Assembly: GCA_017440575.1 (NCBI GenBank) | Contig: JAFSGY010000028.1 | Location: forward strand, 62,001-126,000 | DNA from: Lachnospiraceae bacterium | Lineage (GTDB): Bacteria > Bacillota > Clostridia > Lachnospirales > Lachnospiraceae | Direction of reading: 5' to 3' | Length of the DNA stretch: 64,000 nt | Shown: one piece after another, positions 9,290-18,190 of the stretch | How positions within the stretch are numbered: the first letter of the stretch is position 1 | Layout: every line of letters begins with the position of its first letter | Position numbers and translations under genes: made by a program | The notes under the pieces: generated by a model | Databases searched by the model: none | Told to the model about the DNA's origin: nothing | The model's input: the letters and a program-made list of their open reading frames with translations, nothing else

Positions 9290-9349
9290 TGCCTAAATGC
9301 ATAAAGTGGAGATTTTGGCATTGTAAATTTGTGTATGTCACAAATTCGC
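9289..9349 (+). repeat. Tandem double-hairpin element, copy A
   Basis: Two hairpins in series between fcl and the Spo0A-like gene. Hairpin 1: 9289-9298 with 9312-9321, 9 of 10 bp, 13-base loop. Hairpin 2: 9323-9333 (GTAAATTTGTG) with 9339-9349 (CACAAATTCGC), 10 of 11 bp (G-T pairing aside), 5-base loop. Hairpin 1 begins at the last base of the fcl stop and hairpin 2 ends directly before the AGGAGG of the next gene. There is no T run, so it is not a terminator. Related elements are at 24498 and 48057; the second hairpin of the 48057 copy is nearly identical. Confidence 0.75.
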
Positions 9350-9361
9350 AGGAGGAATTGG

Positions 9362-9730
9362 ATGGATGTCAACAATAGAGTAGATATACTGAAGTATACT
9401 ACATATCTGTTACTTCAATGTGGATTTCAAGCGAGTCAGATAGGCTATCGTTATTTGAGAGAGGCTGTATTAATCGCATGCTTCGATGAAGAAGTGGTTA
9501 CAAGTGTAACAAAGCTTCTGTATCCGGAAATTGCAAAGCGTTTTAAGGCAAATGATAAGCAGGTAGAACGAGCAATCAGGAATAGTATAGAGACAGCATG
9601 GATAAAGGGAAATCAAGAGGTCCTAAAGGAGATTTTTCATGAGTATTATGAAAAAAGTTCTGAGAGACCTACAAACACAGAAGTAATCAAGGTATTACGA
9701 GATAAGGTGAGTAAGGAGCAGATGGCTTAA
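9362..9730 (+). CDS. Stand-alone Spo0A C-terminal DNA-binding domain protein
   Basis: A 122-residue protein that corresponds to the effector half of the sporulation master regulator Spo0A without the phosphoreceiver domain. Recognisable blocks along its length are GYRYLREAV (28-36), TKLLYPEIAKRF (50-61) and QVERAIRNSIETAW (67-80), the DNA-recognition helix region, and a RPTN segment near 102. The start at 9362 was chosen for its AGGAGG site. It is placed inside a glycan operon, three bases before the next gene, so it is co-transcribed with fcl and the transferases. Role inferred: DNA-binding regulator of the locus or of surface switching, active without phosphorylation. No 0A box could be assigned with confidence. 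Confidence 0.85.
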   Translation: MDVNNRVDILKYTTYLLLQCGFQASQIGYRYLREAVLIACFDEEVVTSVTKLLYPEIAKRFKANDKQVERAIRNSIETAWIKGNQEVLKEIFHEYYEKSSERPTNTEVIKVLRDKVSKEQMA

Positions 9731-9732
9731 AG

Positions 9733-10668
9733 ATGTATAGAAAGACATTAAGTATTATTGTGCCCTGCTATAATGAAGAAGAAAGCGTGCCTTTGTTTTA
9801 TGAGGAGGCAATGAAGCAGGAAGCATTTTTTCATGAAAAGGATGTAGAACTGGAGTTTGTGTTTGTAAATGATGGTTCTAAGGATCATACGGTTGAGGCG
9901 GTGAAGAAGCTACATGAGAAGGATGACAGAGTACATTTGGTATCATTTTCCAGAAATTTTGGAAAAGAGGCGGCAATTATTGCTGGTTTAGAAAAAGCAA
10001 CCGGTGATTTTACGGTACTAATGGATGCTGATTTGCAGGATCCGCCTGCTATTTTGCCGGAAATGTATGGTTATATTGAGCAAGGTTATGATTCTGTAGC
10101 AACTAGAAGAGTGGATAGAAAGGGAGAACCACCTATTCGTTCTTTCTTTGCAAGAAGATTTTATGGACTGATGCGTAAGATTTCCAAGACAGAGATTGTA
10201 GATGGAGCAAGAGATTATCGTTTGATGACAAGACAGGTAACAGATGCCATTCTCTCTATGAAGGAGTACAATCGATTTTCTAAGGGGATTTTTGGCTGGG
10301 TAGGATATCAGACCAAATGGATTGAATATGAGAATGTACAGCGTGTGGCAGGAGAAACAAAATGGTCCTTTTGGAAGCTGTTTTTATATTCGCTAGATGG
10401 AATTATGGCTTTTTCTACAGTACCGCTCTCAATGGCATCTTTATTTGGTATTTTATTCTGTGCTTTGGCGTTTATTTTTATGATTTTCATTTTCTGCAGA
10501 GCCATGATTTATGGTGACCCGGTAGCAGGATGGCCATCCACTATTTGTATTATTTCTTTCATTGGTGGTGTGCAGCTGTTATGTCTTGGTATTATGGGAC
10601 AGTATATGAGCAAGATGTATATGGAAGTAAAGGACAGACCAAAGTATCTTGTGAAGGAAGAGTTTTAG
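9733..10668 (+). CDS. Polyprenyl-phosphate glycosyltransferase (GT2, DPM/GtrB/ArnC type)
   Basis: Predicted to transfer a sugar from a nucleotide donor to undecaprenyl phosphate on the inner membrane face, making a lipid-monophosphate donor for GT-C enzymes. The 311-residue protein has a GT-A domain beginning SIIVPCYNEEES, the donor/metal motif DADLQDPP (about 96-103) and two C-terminal membrane segments (about 233-255 and 266-290). This architecture is that of GtrB, CsbB and YkoT-like proteins. It starts two bases after the Spo0A-like gene. The sugar is not predictable. Matching acceptor-side enzymes could be any of the large membrane proteins further downstream. Confidence 0.88.
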   Translation: MYRKTLSIIVPCYNEEESVPLFYEEAMKQEAFFHEKDVELEFVFVNDGSKDHTVEAVKKLHEKDDRVHLVSFSRNFGKEAAIIAGLEKATGDFTVLMDADLQDPPAILPEMYGYIEQGYDSVATRRVDRKGEPPIRSFFARRFYGLMRKISKTEIVDGARDYRLMTRQVTDAILSMKEYNRFSKGIFGWVGYQTKWIEYENVQRVAGETKWSFWKLFLYSLDGIMAFSTVPLSMASLFGILFCALAFIFMIFIFCRAMIYGDPVAGWPSTICIISFIGGVQLLCLGIMGQYMSKMYMEVKDRPKYLVKEEF

Positions 10669-10671
10669 TAC

Positions 10672-11424
10672 ATGAGTGAATTAATCAGTATTGTTGTGCC
10701 GGTTTATCAGGTAGAGCAGTTTATTGCAGAAACTATAGAATCTGTGCAGAAGCAAAGCTATCAGAATTGGGAGTTGATTCTTGTGGATGACTGTTCTAAG
10801 GATGAAAGCTGTACCATAATCGAACGTATGGCGGCAGAGGATTCCAGAATTTGTCTGATACGACAGGAAGCGAATCAGGGTGCAGCAGCTGCAAGAAATT
10901 GTGGCGTTCGTCATGCTAAGGGAAGGTTTTTGTGTTTTTTGGATTCAGATGATTTGTGGGAACCGGAAAAGCTTTCTGAGGAACTTGCTTTTATACAGGA
11001 AAAACAGATAGGTTTTGTTTTTACCGGATATGAATTTGCGGATGAACACGGAAATGGGCTTGGCAAGATTGTCAGAGTGCCAGAAGAGATTACGTACTCG
11101 GAAGCATTGAAGAATACAACAATTTTTACGTCTACTGTAATGTTCGACCGTAGACACATAAAAGATGAAGATATCTTTATGCCAACAATTGCCAGTGAAG
11201 ATACTGCAACATGGTGGCATTTACTTAAAACTTATGGAAAAGCCTATGGGCTTGACAAGAATCTTGTGAAGTACCGAAGAAGTGCAAATACCTTGTCTTC
11301 CAATAAGCTGGAGGCAATTAGGCGAATCTGGAGGCTTTATCGTAAACAGGAGAAGCTTAATGTGTTTTATAGTATGTATTGCATGTTCTTTTGGGCATTA
11401 CGTGCTGTGCTTCGTAGGGTATAA
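10672..11424 (+). CDS. Glycosyltransferase family 2
   Basis: A 250-residue cytoplasmic GT-A transferase. It opens with ISIVVPVYQVEQF, has the DDCSKDES nucleotide-binding region near residue 39 and the DSDD metal motif near residue 91. The C-terminal part is short and has one weakly hydrophobic stretch (about 225-245) that may contact the membrane. It follows the polyprenyl-phosphate transferase by three bases, with GAAGGAAG as ribosome-binding site. Probably adds one sugar to a lipid-linked repeat unit; donor and acceptor unknown. Confidence 0.88.
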   Translation: MSELISIVVPVYQVEQFIAETIESVQKQSYQNWELILVDDCSKDESCTIIERMAAEDSRICLIRQEANQGAAAARNCGVRHAKGRFLCFLDSDDLWEPEKLSEELAFIQEKQIGFVFTGYEFADEHGNGLGKIVRVPEEITYSEALKNTTIFTSTVMFDRRHIKDEDIFMPTIASEDTATWWHLLKTYGKAYGLDKNLVKYRRSANTLSSNKLEAIRRIWRLYRKQEKLNVFYSMYCMFFWALRAVLRRV

Positions 11425-11435
11425 TGAGAGAATTG

Positions 11436-11461
11436 GTTACTGGAACGAAGTGAACAGTAAC
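11436..11461 (+). repeat. Hairpin repeat between GT2 and the sugar transferase
   Basis: Perfect 7-bp inverted repeat GTTACTG / CAGTAAC around the 12-base loop GAACGAAGTGAA, without a T run. The first 18 bases recur exactly at 49486-49503 inside the end of another gene, and a diverged half occurs at 7131-7152 upstream of gmd. It may be a small dispersed repeat; it does not look like a terminator. Confidence 0.55.
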
Positions 11462-11485
11462 TAGGATGGATATAGAGGTGAAAGA

Positions 11486-12883
11486 GTGAGACGCTTAGAA
11501 TCTGTAAAAAGAATTATCGTATTGCAGCTTTCGTTGATAGGATTACTGGTACACACAGCTGCATATGTATATGTATGGCGTACCATATATAACGATATCA
11601 TGCAGAGATATATGTGGAGAAACTTTACTGGAAGAGGTTTTTGGCTTTTGGCAGTAGTTTATTTACTTCTTCTGCTGTTTTTTTCGGCTACTTATGGTGG
11701 CTTGAAGATTGGATATTTGAAGCCTATGGATGTATATTTTTCGCAGGTTTTATCACTTCTGTTTGTGAATGTAATATCATATTTTCAGATATGTCTTCTT
11801 TCGTTGAGGCTGGTTACTGCATATCCATTGATCGTAATGACGGTGATGCAGTTTTTGTTTGCAGCGGTTTGGACCTTTATCTGCCAACGGTTTTATGCTC
11901 AGCTGTTTCCGCCAAGGAATTTGCTATTAATTAGTGGTGACAGACCAATCGAGAGTATCTTGCAGAAGTTTGAGAGCAGAAAGGACAAGTATAGTATTGT
12001 AAAGTGTGTACGTGAGGACGAGGGACAGCAGGCATTAGAGAAAGAGATTTTATGCCGATATGATGGTGTTATATTATGGGATATTAATACAGCGCTTCGT
12101 AATAAGCTGTTAAAGTTCTGTTATAGCAAGGACATTAGAGTGTACATGATGCCGAAGATTCCTGACATTATGATTCAGGGGTCTGCACAGCTGCATCTGT
12201 TTGATACGCCGATTCTGTTTACAAGAGAGTATTCTATGACTGTAGAGCAGAGATTTATTAAGCGTACGGTTGATATTGTTTGTTCCTTGATTTTGATTAT
12301 CTTAAGTTCACCATTTATGCTGATTACAGCGATTCTGGTGAAATGTTATGATGGTGGTCCGGTGCTTTATAAGCAGGTTCGTTGCACCAGAAATATGCAG
12401 GAATTTAAGATTTTAAAGTTCCGTAGTATGCGTACGGATGCGGAAAAAGATGGTGTTGCCAGACTGGCTTCTAAAAATGACAGCAGAATTACACCTATCG
12501 GAAAGTTTATTCGAAAGGTCAGAATTGATGAGCTTCCTCAGTTATTTAACATTTTAAAGGGAGAGATGTCATTTATCGGTCCAAGACCGGAGAGACCGGA
12601 GATTATTAAGCAGTATCAGGAGGAGATGCCAGAATTTACTTTTAGAACTAAGGTGAAGGCTGGACTTGCGGGATATGCGCAGGTGTATGGAAAATACAAT
12701 ACAACTCCTTATGATAAGCTAAAATTAGATTTATTTTATATTGAGAATTATAGTATATGGCTTGATTTAAAGCTTATGCTTCTTACCTTGAAGATTTTGT
12801 TCCAACCGGATAGTACCGAAGGTGTGGAGGAAAATCAGATTACTGCGATGAAGGAAATCAGAAAAGAGGAGGAAGAGAAGTAA
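11486..12883 (+). CDS. Undecaprenyl-phosphate sugar phosphotransferase, WcaJ/polyisoprenyl PGT type
   Basis: Initiating phosphoglycosyltransferase: moves a hexose-1-phosphate from a UDP-sugar to undecaprenyl phosphate, starting repeat-unit assembly. The 465-residue protein has about four N-terminal membrane helices (roughly 10-27, 45-63, 75-97, 105-125), a cytoplasmic CoA-binding-like region, a re-entrant segment (about 265-288) and the catalytic bacterial sugar-transferase domain with KFRSM, the Asp-Glu pair in IDELPQ and the GPRPERPE motif. The start is GTG at 11486, preceded by GAGGTG. Its stop overlaps the next start (TAATG). A second, smaller initiator (PglC type) is at 44006, so two assembly lines are expected. 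Confidence 0.93.
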   Translation: MRRLESVKRIIVLQLSLIGLLVHTAAYVYVWRTIYNDIMQRYMWRNFTGRGFWLLAVVYLLLLLFFSATYGGLKIGYLKPMDVYFSQVLSLLFVNVISYFQICLLSLRLVTAYPLIVMTVMQFLFAAVWTFICQRFYAQLFPPRNLLLISGDRPIESILQKFESRKDKYSIVKCVREDEGQQALEKEILCRYDGVILWDINTALRNKLLKFCYSKDIRVYMMPKIPDIMIQGSAQLHLFDTPILFTREYSMTVEQRFIKRTVDIVCSLILIILSSPFMLITAILVKCYDGGPVLYKQVRCTRNMQEFKILKFRSMRTDAEKDGVARLASKNDSRITPIGKFIRKVRIDELPQLFNILKGEMSFIGPRPERPEIIKQYQEEMPEFTFRTKVKAGLAGYAQVYGKYNTTPYDKLKLDLFYIENYSIWLDLKLMLLTLKILFQPDSTEGVEENQITAMKEIRKEEEEK

Positions 12884-13974
12884 TGCAGGCTTTTGGATCT
12901 AAGTATTGGCAGGAAGGAATTGACAGCAAAGCATTGCTTGTATGCTTCCTGCGAAAATTGCCATATTTGCTTCTGATGGGAGTGGCCGGTGCCGTTTTGG
13001 GCAGCGGTCTCTATTTGCTTATAGCGGTTATGACCTCAGAGGGTACGATGTATCAGGCAGAAACAGTATATTATATCGATTTTGCACCTGGCAGAATCGA
13101 TGCTAAGGATTATTATAATGATTTTACATGGAATACCGTTATGGAAACGGATTGGATTTTAGGCAATACCATGGAAGTTCTAGGTTCTGGTTATGAAAGA
13201 AATGAAGTGGATGCAATGATAACAGCTGATATATTATCAGATGTCAGATATCTGACCATTACTGTGAAGGGAATGGATAAAGAGCGGGTAAGAGAAGTTA
13301 GTGAAACGACAAAGGAATCTCTTGAGAGCTTTGTAAACCGTGCGAAGAAGACAGAGGAAATTGACTCGATTGAACAGATACAAAATGATGGCGTACAACT
13401 GGTAATGGAACCGCTATTTACTTGGCGGGCGGCATTTTTGGGAGCTGTTTGTGGTGTTTTAGCAGGTGTTTTTTGGCTTTCAGCGTGCTTTTGCGTGGGA
13501 AGTCGCTATTATACGAAGCAGGAGCTTAGCAAAAGTTTGGGGATTCCTGTATTTGGATTGTTATATCAAGGTAGAAATGAAGTAAACGGTGTACAGGAAA
13601 AGGCGCTGTGTCTTTCCTTGCAGCATCATGTGGAGAAGGTTTCCAGTAAGAATCTAGTCATAATGAATGTTGTGGAGAATGGTGCTGCACAGCGGTGTAA
13701 GGATATTTTGACTTCATTTTATTCTGATGAAATGACAGATGTAGAAATTTGTGTTCAGAACTCTGCGATTCCGTCAAAAGAGAGTTATGACAGGATTCGT
13801 CAGACAGATGGTGTGATTCTTGCAATTCCATTTGCTAAGCCATGTAGAGAAGCGGCAATCGAGAAGCTGATGCAGTTAGAAAATCAGGACTGCAAGATAC
13901 TTGGTGCAATTCTTGTTGATGTAGATAGAAAATGGATGAAGCTATATGGAGTACAGGAAAGGCGTGGTAATTAA
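12883..13974 (+). CDS. Wzz/CpsC-type chain-length protein fused to a degenerate tyrosine-kinase-like domain
   Basis: A 363-residue protein of the polysaccharide co-polymerase kind. Membrane segments at about 26-50 and 183-206 flank an extracytoplasmic Wzz-like loop. After the second segment TKQELSKSLGIPVFGLL resembles the linker into BY-kinase (CpsD/EpsB) domains, and 256-348 keeps the outline of that fold, ending DGVILAIPF...ILGAILVDVD. The Walker A loop is missing: where GEGKST would stand there is VENGAAQR, and no tyrosine cluster is seen at the C-terminus. It is therefore probably a pseudo-kinase that cannot bind ATP normally. No separate BY-kinase or CpsB phosphatase is in the window. 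Starts by TAATG overlap with the sugar transferase. Confidence 0.8.
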   Translation: MQAFGSKYWQEGIDSKALLVCFLRKLPYLLLMGVAGAVLGSGLYLLIAVMTSEGTMYQAETVYYIDFAPGRIDAKDYYNDFTWNTVMETDWILGNTMEVLGSGYERNEVDAMITADILSDVRYLTITVKGMDKERVREVSETTKESLESFVNRAKKTEEIDSIEQIQNDGVQLVMEPLFTWRAAFLGAVCGVLAGVFWLSACFCVGSRYYTKQELSKSLGIPVFGLLYQGRNEVNGVQEKALCLSLQHHVEKVSSKNLVIMNVVENGAAQRCKDILTSFYSDEMTDVEICVQNSAIPSKESYDRIRQTDGVILAIPFAKPCREAAIEKLMQLENQDCKILGAILVDVDRKWMKLYGVQERRGN

Positions 13975-13975
13975 T

Positions 13976-14758
13976 ATGAACTTACAGGTTCTTGTTTCTG
14001 GGGTGAGACAGGATGTTTCTACCATGGCAGAACGAATGCATCTGGAAAGTGATGCAATTATCATCAATCAAACAGATACCTTTGCATTTCAGGAGTATGA
14101 GCATGCAGGGAAAAAGATAAGTTGTTACAGCTTTGCAGAAAAGGGTGTAGGACTTAGCCGAAATAATGCTTTACTTCGTGCAACAGCTGATATTGTGCTG
14201 TTTTCTGATGAAGATATTATTTATGATTTAGGTTATGAAAAAAAGATTTTAGAAGAATTTGAAAAGCATCCGGAGGCAGATATGCTGCTGTTTAATATGC
14301 GTGTAGGGGAAGCGAGAGCAACCTATTATACCGAGCAGTTTCATCGGGTGCATATCTGGAATGCAGGACGTTACCCAACTTATTCCTTTGCGGTAAGAAG
14401 AGAAAAGCTGCATGCAGCGCATGTGACATTCTCACTGTTGTTTGGTGGAGGTGCCAAGTACAGCAATGGAGAAGATAGTTTGTTCTTAAAGGATTGCTTA
14501 AAATATGGCTTAAAAGTATATGCGGTTCCGGTTGAAATTGGTATGGAGAGAGAGCGAGAATCGACGTGGTTTAACGGATACCATGAAAAGTTTTTTGTGG
14601 ACAGAGGTGTGCTATATCATTTTCTGTATGGAAAGCTTGCAATACCGATGGCGCTGAGATTTTTGCTGGCGCATGGTGATGTCATGTGCAGGGAGATTCC
14701 GAGGAAAGAAGCCTTTGGTATGATGAAACGCGGAATTCGTTCTGTGCGACATTTATAA
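13976..14758 (+). CDS. Glycosyltransferase-like protein (GT2/GT-A fold)
   Basis: A 260-residue protein that resembles GT2 transferases in its middle: GLSRNNALLRAT (57-68) followed by the metal motif region LFSDEDI, and later GGGAKYSNGEDSLFL, which matches the acceptor-side ED motif. The usual N-terminal VSVIIPxYN strand is shortened to LQVLVSGV, so the nucleotide-binding start is unusual but the domain seems complete. The start at 13976 follows a weak site; an in-frame ATG ten codons earlier overlaps the upstream gene. Probably a cytoplasmic transferase for one sugar of the repeat unit; substrates unknown. Confidence 0.72.
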   Translation: MNLQVLVSGVRQDVSTMAERMHLESDAIIINQTDTFAFQEYEHAGKKISCYSFAEKGVGLSRNNALLRATADIVLFSDEDIIYDLGYEKKILEEFEKHPEADMLLFNMRVGEARATYYTEQFHRVHIWNAGRYPTYSFAVRREKLHAAHVTFSLLFGGGAKYSNGEDSLFLKDCLKYGLKVYAVPVEIGMERERESTWFNGYHEKFFVDRGVLYHFLYGKLAIPMALRFLLAHGDVMCREIPRKEAFGMMKRGIRSVRHL

Positions 14759-14780
14759 AAAATAGGTGAAGGAGCATTTT

Positions 14781-15938
14781 ATGTCAGCAGACATGTTGAT
14801 TTCTATTGCCTTTTATATGTTGATTGTAATGGTAACAATACGTCTGGCAGGAAAAGTAAAGACGAAAGCATATGAACAAGCAGAAGATAGGATAAGTCAA
14901 TATACAGCGGATGGATTTCGAACAAGAAGAAGTTTTCAAAACCGTTTATATCTAATAGGAATCTTTGGTATTCTTTTTCTTTGTTCGGCTTTGCGCTTTG
15001 ATATAGGTAATGATTACAAACAATATACACAGACAGCACATGAAGCCTTTGTGGGTGGTTATGTAGTGACAGAGGCAGGCTTTAACTGGCTGGTCAGGAT
15101 TCTGTATACCTTATCAGGTGGAGAATACTATGAGCTTGTATTTGCAGTATTTGCTTTTGTTACATTGATTCTTTTTTTGAAGGCATTTTATGAGCAAAGT
15201 GTAGATTTTGCATGGACTTATTTCCTGTTTATGACCTTGGGGTTGTATTTTCAAACTTATAATACCATGCGTTATTATTTAGCGTTGGCTATTGCACTGT
15301 ATGCAATGCGCAATGTGTTAAATAGGGATTGGATTAAGTTTGTCTTTTGGATTTTGATTGCAGCACTATTTCATAAATCGGTGCTACTTACGATACCGGT
15401 GTATTGGATTGCTTCCTATACATGGAAGAAATGGATGATTTTTGTGGGACTTGCATTCAGTGCAGGGTGTTTTCTTGGAAAGAGCGTTGTCCTGAAAGTA
15501 GCATTGCTATTATATCCATCCTATGAAAATACTGTGTATTTAGAGGGAGGGACAAATCCGGTCAGTATTGTAAGAGGTTTGCTTGTGATTGGATTGTATC
15601 TCTGGTATCGAAAGAGGTATCTAGGAGAGAAAGAGGACAAGGAACTTGTGTTTTATGCGCAGCTGAATTTGCTTTCTGTTGTGGTATGTATATTCTTTTC
15701 TTTTTTACCGGTAGTAACACGAATTGCTTACTATTTTTCTGTGTCCCAGTTGTTGATGATTCCAAGAATCCTACATGGAATTACACAGGAGCATGTTCGT
15801 AAAAAAGTAACACTGATAGTTGCGATAACGTGTGTTGTTTTTTTCGTAATATTTCTTGCAGGGGCTGATAAGCCTGGTGTTGGACTGCTTCCATACAGAA
15901 GCTGGTTGTTTGAAACAGAGCGGTATTTATACAAATAA
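14781..15938 (+). CDS. EpsG-family polytopic membrane protein, putative polysaccharide polymerase
   Basis: A 385-residue membrane protein with about ten hydrophobic segments. The LRFDIGNDYKQY segment (about 73-84) after the second helix is the conserved loop of EpsG/Wzy-like proteins of Firmicutes. Predicted to polymerise lipid-linked repeat units on the outer membrane face, fitting its place between the Wzz-like protein, transferases and an ABC flippase. The start at 14781 follows AAGGAG at seven bases. Family assignment is by the loop and topology; sequence alone cannot prove polymerase activity. Confidence 0.78.
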   Translation: MSADMLISIAFYMLIVMVTIRLAGKVKTKAYEQAEDRISQYTADGFRTRRSFQNRLYLIGIFGILFLCSALRFDIGNDYKQYTQTAHEAFVGGYVVTEAGFNWLVRILYTLSGGEYYELVFAVFAFVTLILFLKAFYEQSVDFAWTYFLFMTLGLYFQTYNTMRYYLALAIALYAMRNVLNRDWIKFVFWILIAALFHKSVLLTIPVYWIASYTWKKWMIFVGLAFSAGCFLGKSVVLKVALLLYPSYENTVYLEGGTNPVSIVRGLLVIGLYLWYRKRYLGEKEDKELVFYAQLNLLSVVVCIFFSFLPVVTRIAYYFSVSQLLMIPRILHGITQEHVRKKVTLIVAITCVVFFVIFLAGADKPGVGLLPYRSWLFETERYLYK

Positions 15939-15988
15939 AAGGACGGAATGATATATTAGCAGTAAGAAATAATGTTTTGAGGTAAGAA

Positions 15989-16846
15989 ATGAGTCAGGAA
16001 ATAAAATACAGTATTTTGGTTGTCTGCTTAAATGCCGGACAGCGATTACTAGATACGATAGATAGTATTATAAGTCAGAAGTATCAGAACTATGAGATTA
16101 TCATTAAGGATGGCGAATCACAGGATGGTTCCGTAGAATTGGTAAAGAGTCGTTATACGGAATATCTAAGCCGTATTCAGATCTATAGTCAAAGGGATTC
16201 AGGTATCTATGATGCGATGAATCAGGCGTGTACTTATGCCAAGGGTGATTACTATTTGTTTCTGAATACAGGAGACTCCTTTTATGATGAGTTTGTACTA
16301 GAAAAAATAACACTTGGTATCGTAGATAAACAAAAGGAATTGGGAAAATATCCGGATATTGTATATGGGAACATGTATCATAAGGCATTAGATAGCGTGA
16401 TTTATGCTGCGCCGCAGATTAATGATTTTACATGCTATCGTAATGTGCCTTGTCATCAGACCTGTTTTTATCATAGAAATATGTTTGCAGAGAGAGGCTA
16501 TAAGCCGGGCTATAATGTTCGTGCAGATTATGAGCATTTCTTGTGGTGCTATTATGAGAAAAAGGCAAGTATATTCTATTTGCCGGTTATGACAGCTTCT
16601 TATGAAGGAGGCGGTTATTCAGAGACAAAAGAGCATAGAAAGCAGTCGGCCGCACAGCATAAGGAGATTACGCAGCATTATATGGGAAAAGCAAAGGCAT
16701 GGAAATATCGGTTGATTTTGTTGCTTACGTTAGCGCCGTTGCGCAGTGTATTGGCTGAGAATAAATATTTTTCGAATATCTATAATGGATTGAAAACCAT
16801 GATATATAAATTACAGAATAAGGGTGACCAGGATAATAAAAGATAG
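15989..16846 (+). CDS. Glycosyltransferase family 2 (WcaE/WfgS-like)
   Basis: A 285-residue GT-A transferase. It begins YSILVVCLNAGQRL and continues with IIKDGESQDGS and SQRDSGIYDAMNQA, the last being a hallmark of the WcaE-like subgroup, with the metal region LNTGDS near residue 94. The NVRADYEHF segment near 178 supplies the catalytic-base region. A TGAGG site precedes the ATG. It lies between the EpsG-like gene and two GT4 genes. Sugar specificity is not predictable. Confidence 0.88.
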   Translation: MSQEIKYSILVVCLNAGQRLLDTIDSIISQKYQNYEIIIKDGESQDGSVELVKSRYTEYLSRIQIYSQRDSGIYDAMNQACTYAKGDYYLFLNTGDSFYDEFVLEKITLGIVDKQKELGKYPDIVYGNMYHKALDSVIYAAPQINDFTCYRNVPCHQTCFYHRNMFAERGYKPGYNVRADYEHFLWCYYEKKASIFYLPVMTASYEGGGYSETKEHRKQSAAQHKEITQHYMGKAKAWKYRLILLLTLAPLRSVLAENKYFSNIYNGLKTMIYKLQNKGDQDNKR

Positions 16847-16888
16847 TTATCCGTTGAGAGAAAGTGAGAGAGTTTTGGAGGGATATGG

Positions 16889-18190
16889 ATGAAGGTTTTA
16901 TGGTTATGTAATATTATGCTTCCATTTATAGCAAAAAGTCTGGGGCAAAGAATAGTGGTTAAGGAAGGCTGGTTGTCCGGACTTGCTTCTAAGCTTCTAC
17001 AGAATAAGGATAATAATAACATAACACTAGCTATTTGTTTTCCTGCTTCGAAGGATTTGACATTTGCAGAGGGTGACGAGTCATTATTTATAAAGAATTC
17101 TGTAAAAGGGATCTCTTATTATGTGTTCCGCGAAGATACGGTGCATCCGGAAAATTATGATGCTTCGATGGAGGAAAGTCTTGGTGCTATTGTTAGGGAT
17201 TTTGAGCCCGACCTTGTTCATATTTTTGGAACAGAATATCCACATACGCTTGCTATGGCAAGAGCTTTTGGAAGACCGGAACGTACTTTGATTGGTATTC
17301 AGGGATTATGTGGTGCCATAGCAGATGCTTATATGGCAGATTTACCTCTTTCTGTTCAGAAGAAAAAGACGTTTCGTGATATTCTGAAAAAGGATGGTTT
17401 ATTGGAACAGCAGCAGAAGTTTGTGCAGCGTGGAGAGAATGAGAAAGCTGCCCTTGCCTTGACAGGGCATGTGACCGGAAGAACGGATTTTGACAGGGAA
17501 ATGACCCGGAAGCTTGCACCACAGGCAAAATATCACTTTATGAATGAAACGCTTCGTGATGAGTTTTATCACGATAGTTGGAATATAGATAGAATACAAC
17601 AGTATTCTCTTTTTGTGAGTCAGGGAAATTATCCGATTAAGGGACTGCATTATGTGCTGGATATGTTACCGGATATTATCGAGAAATATCCGGAGACAGT
17701 GGTTTATGTAGCAGGAGATGTGATTACAGCGAATAAGAGCTTAAAGGATAAGATTAAGATATCGGGCTATGGAAAATATCTTCTTGATATGATTCGTAAG
17801 AAAAAGCTTGAGGATCATGTAAAGTTCTTAGGAAGACTTAATTCGGATAAAATATGTGCGAGATATTTAAAAACACACGTTTTTTTATGCCCATCAGCCA
17901 TTGAGAATTCTCCGAATTCTGTAGGTGAGGCAATGTTGCTAGGTGTTCCGGTTGTCAGTGCAGATGTCGGAGGCGTTCATAATCTTTTAACACATAACCG
18001 GGATGGCATTTTGTATGATAAGGATAAGCCACAGCAAATGAAGGAAGCAATTCTACGCATTTTTGAGGATGATAAGCTGGCAATGAGTTTATCATCGAAT
18101 GCTCGTGCCCATGCACAGAAAACGCATGACGGCGAGGCAAATTACCGCAGATTATTGGAGATTTATCATGACATTAACCATAGTATCTAA
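16889..18190 (+). CDS. Glycosyltransferase family 4
   Basis: A 433-residue GT-B transferase. The N-terminal acceptor domain starts MKVLWLCNIMLP; the C-terminal donor domain contains VSQGNYPIKGLHY, GRLNSDKI and the retaining-GT4 signature PSAIENSPNSVGEAMLLGVPVV in pieces (E..N..G.A and GVPVV). The start follows GGAGGG at six bases. The 3' end overlaps the next transferase by 23 bases, so the pair is translationally coupled. It probably adds a sugar to the same repeat unit. Confidence 0.88.
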   Translation: MKVLWLCNIMLPFIAKSLGQRIVVKEGWLSGLASKLLQNKDNNNITLAICFPASKDLTFAEGDESLFIKNSVKGISYYVFREDTVHPENYDASMEESLGAIVRDFEPDLVHIFGTEYPHTLAMARAFGRPERTLIGIQGLCGAIADAYMADLPLSVQKKKTFRDILKKDGLLEQQQKFVQRGENEKAALALTGHVTGRTDFDREMTRKLAPQAKYHFMNETLRDEFYHDSWNIDRIQQYSLFVSQGNYPIKGLHYVLDMLPDIIEKYPETVVYVAGDVITANKSLKDKIKISGYGKYLLDMIRKKKLEDHVKFLGRLNSDKICARYLKTHVFLCPSAIENSPNSVGEAMLLGVPVVSADVGGVHNLLTHNRDGILYDKDKPQQMKEAILRIFEDDKLAMSLSSNARAHAQKTHDGEANYRRLLEIYHDINHSI

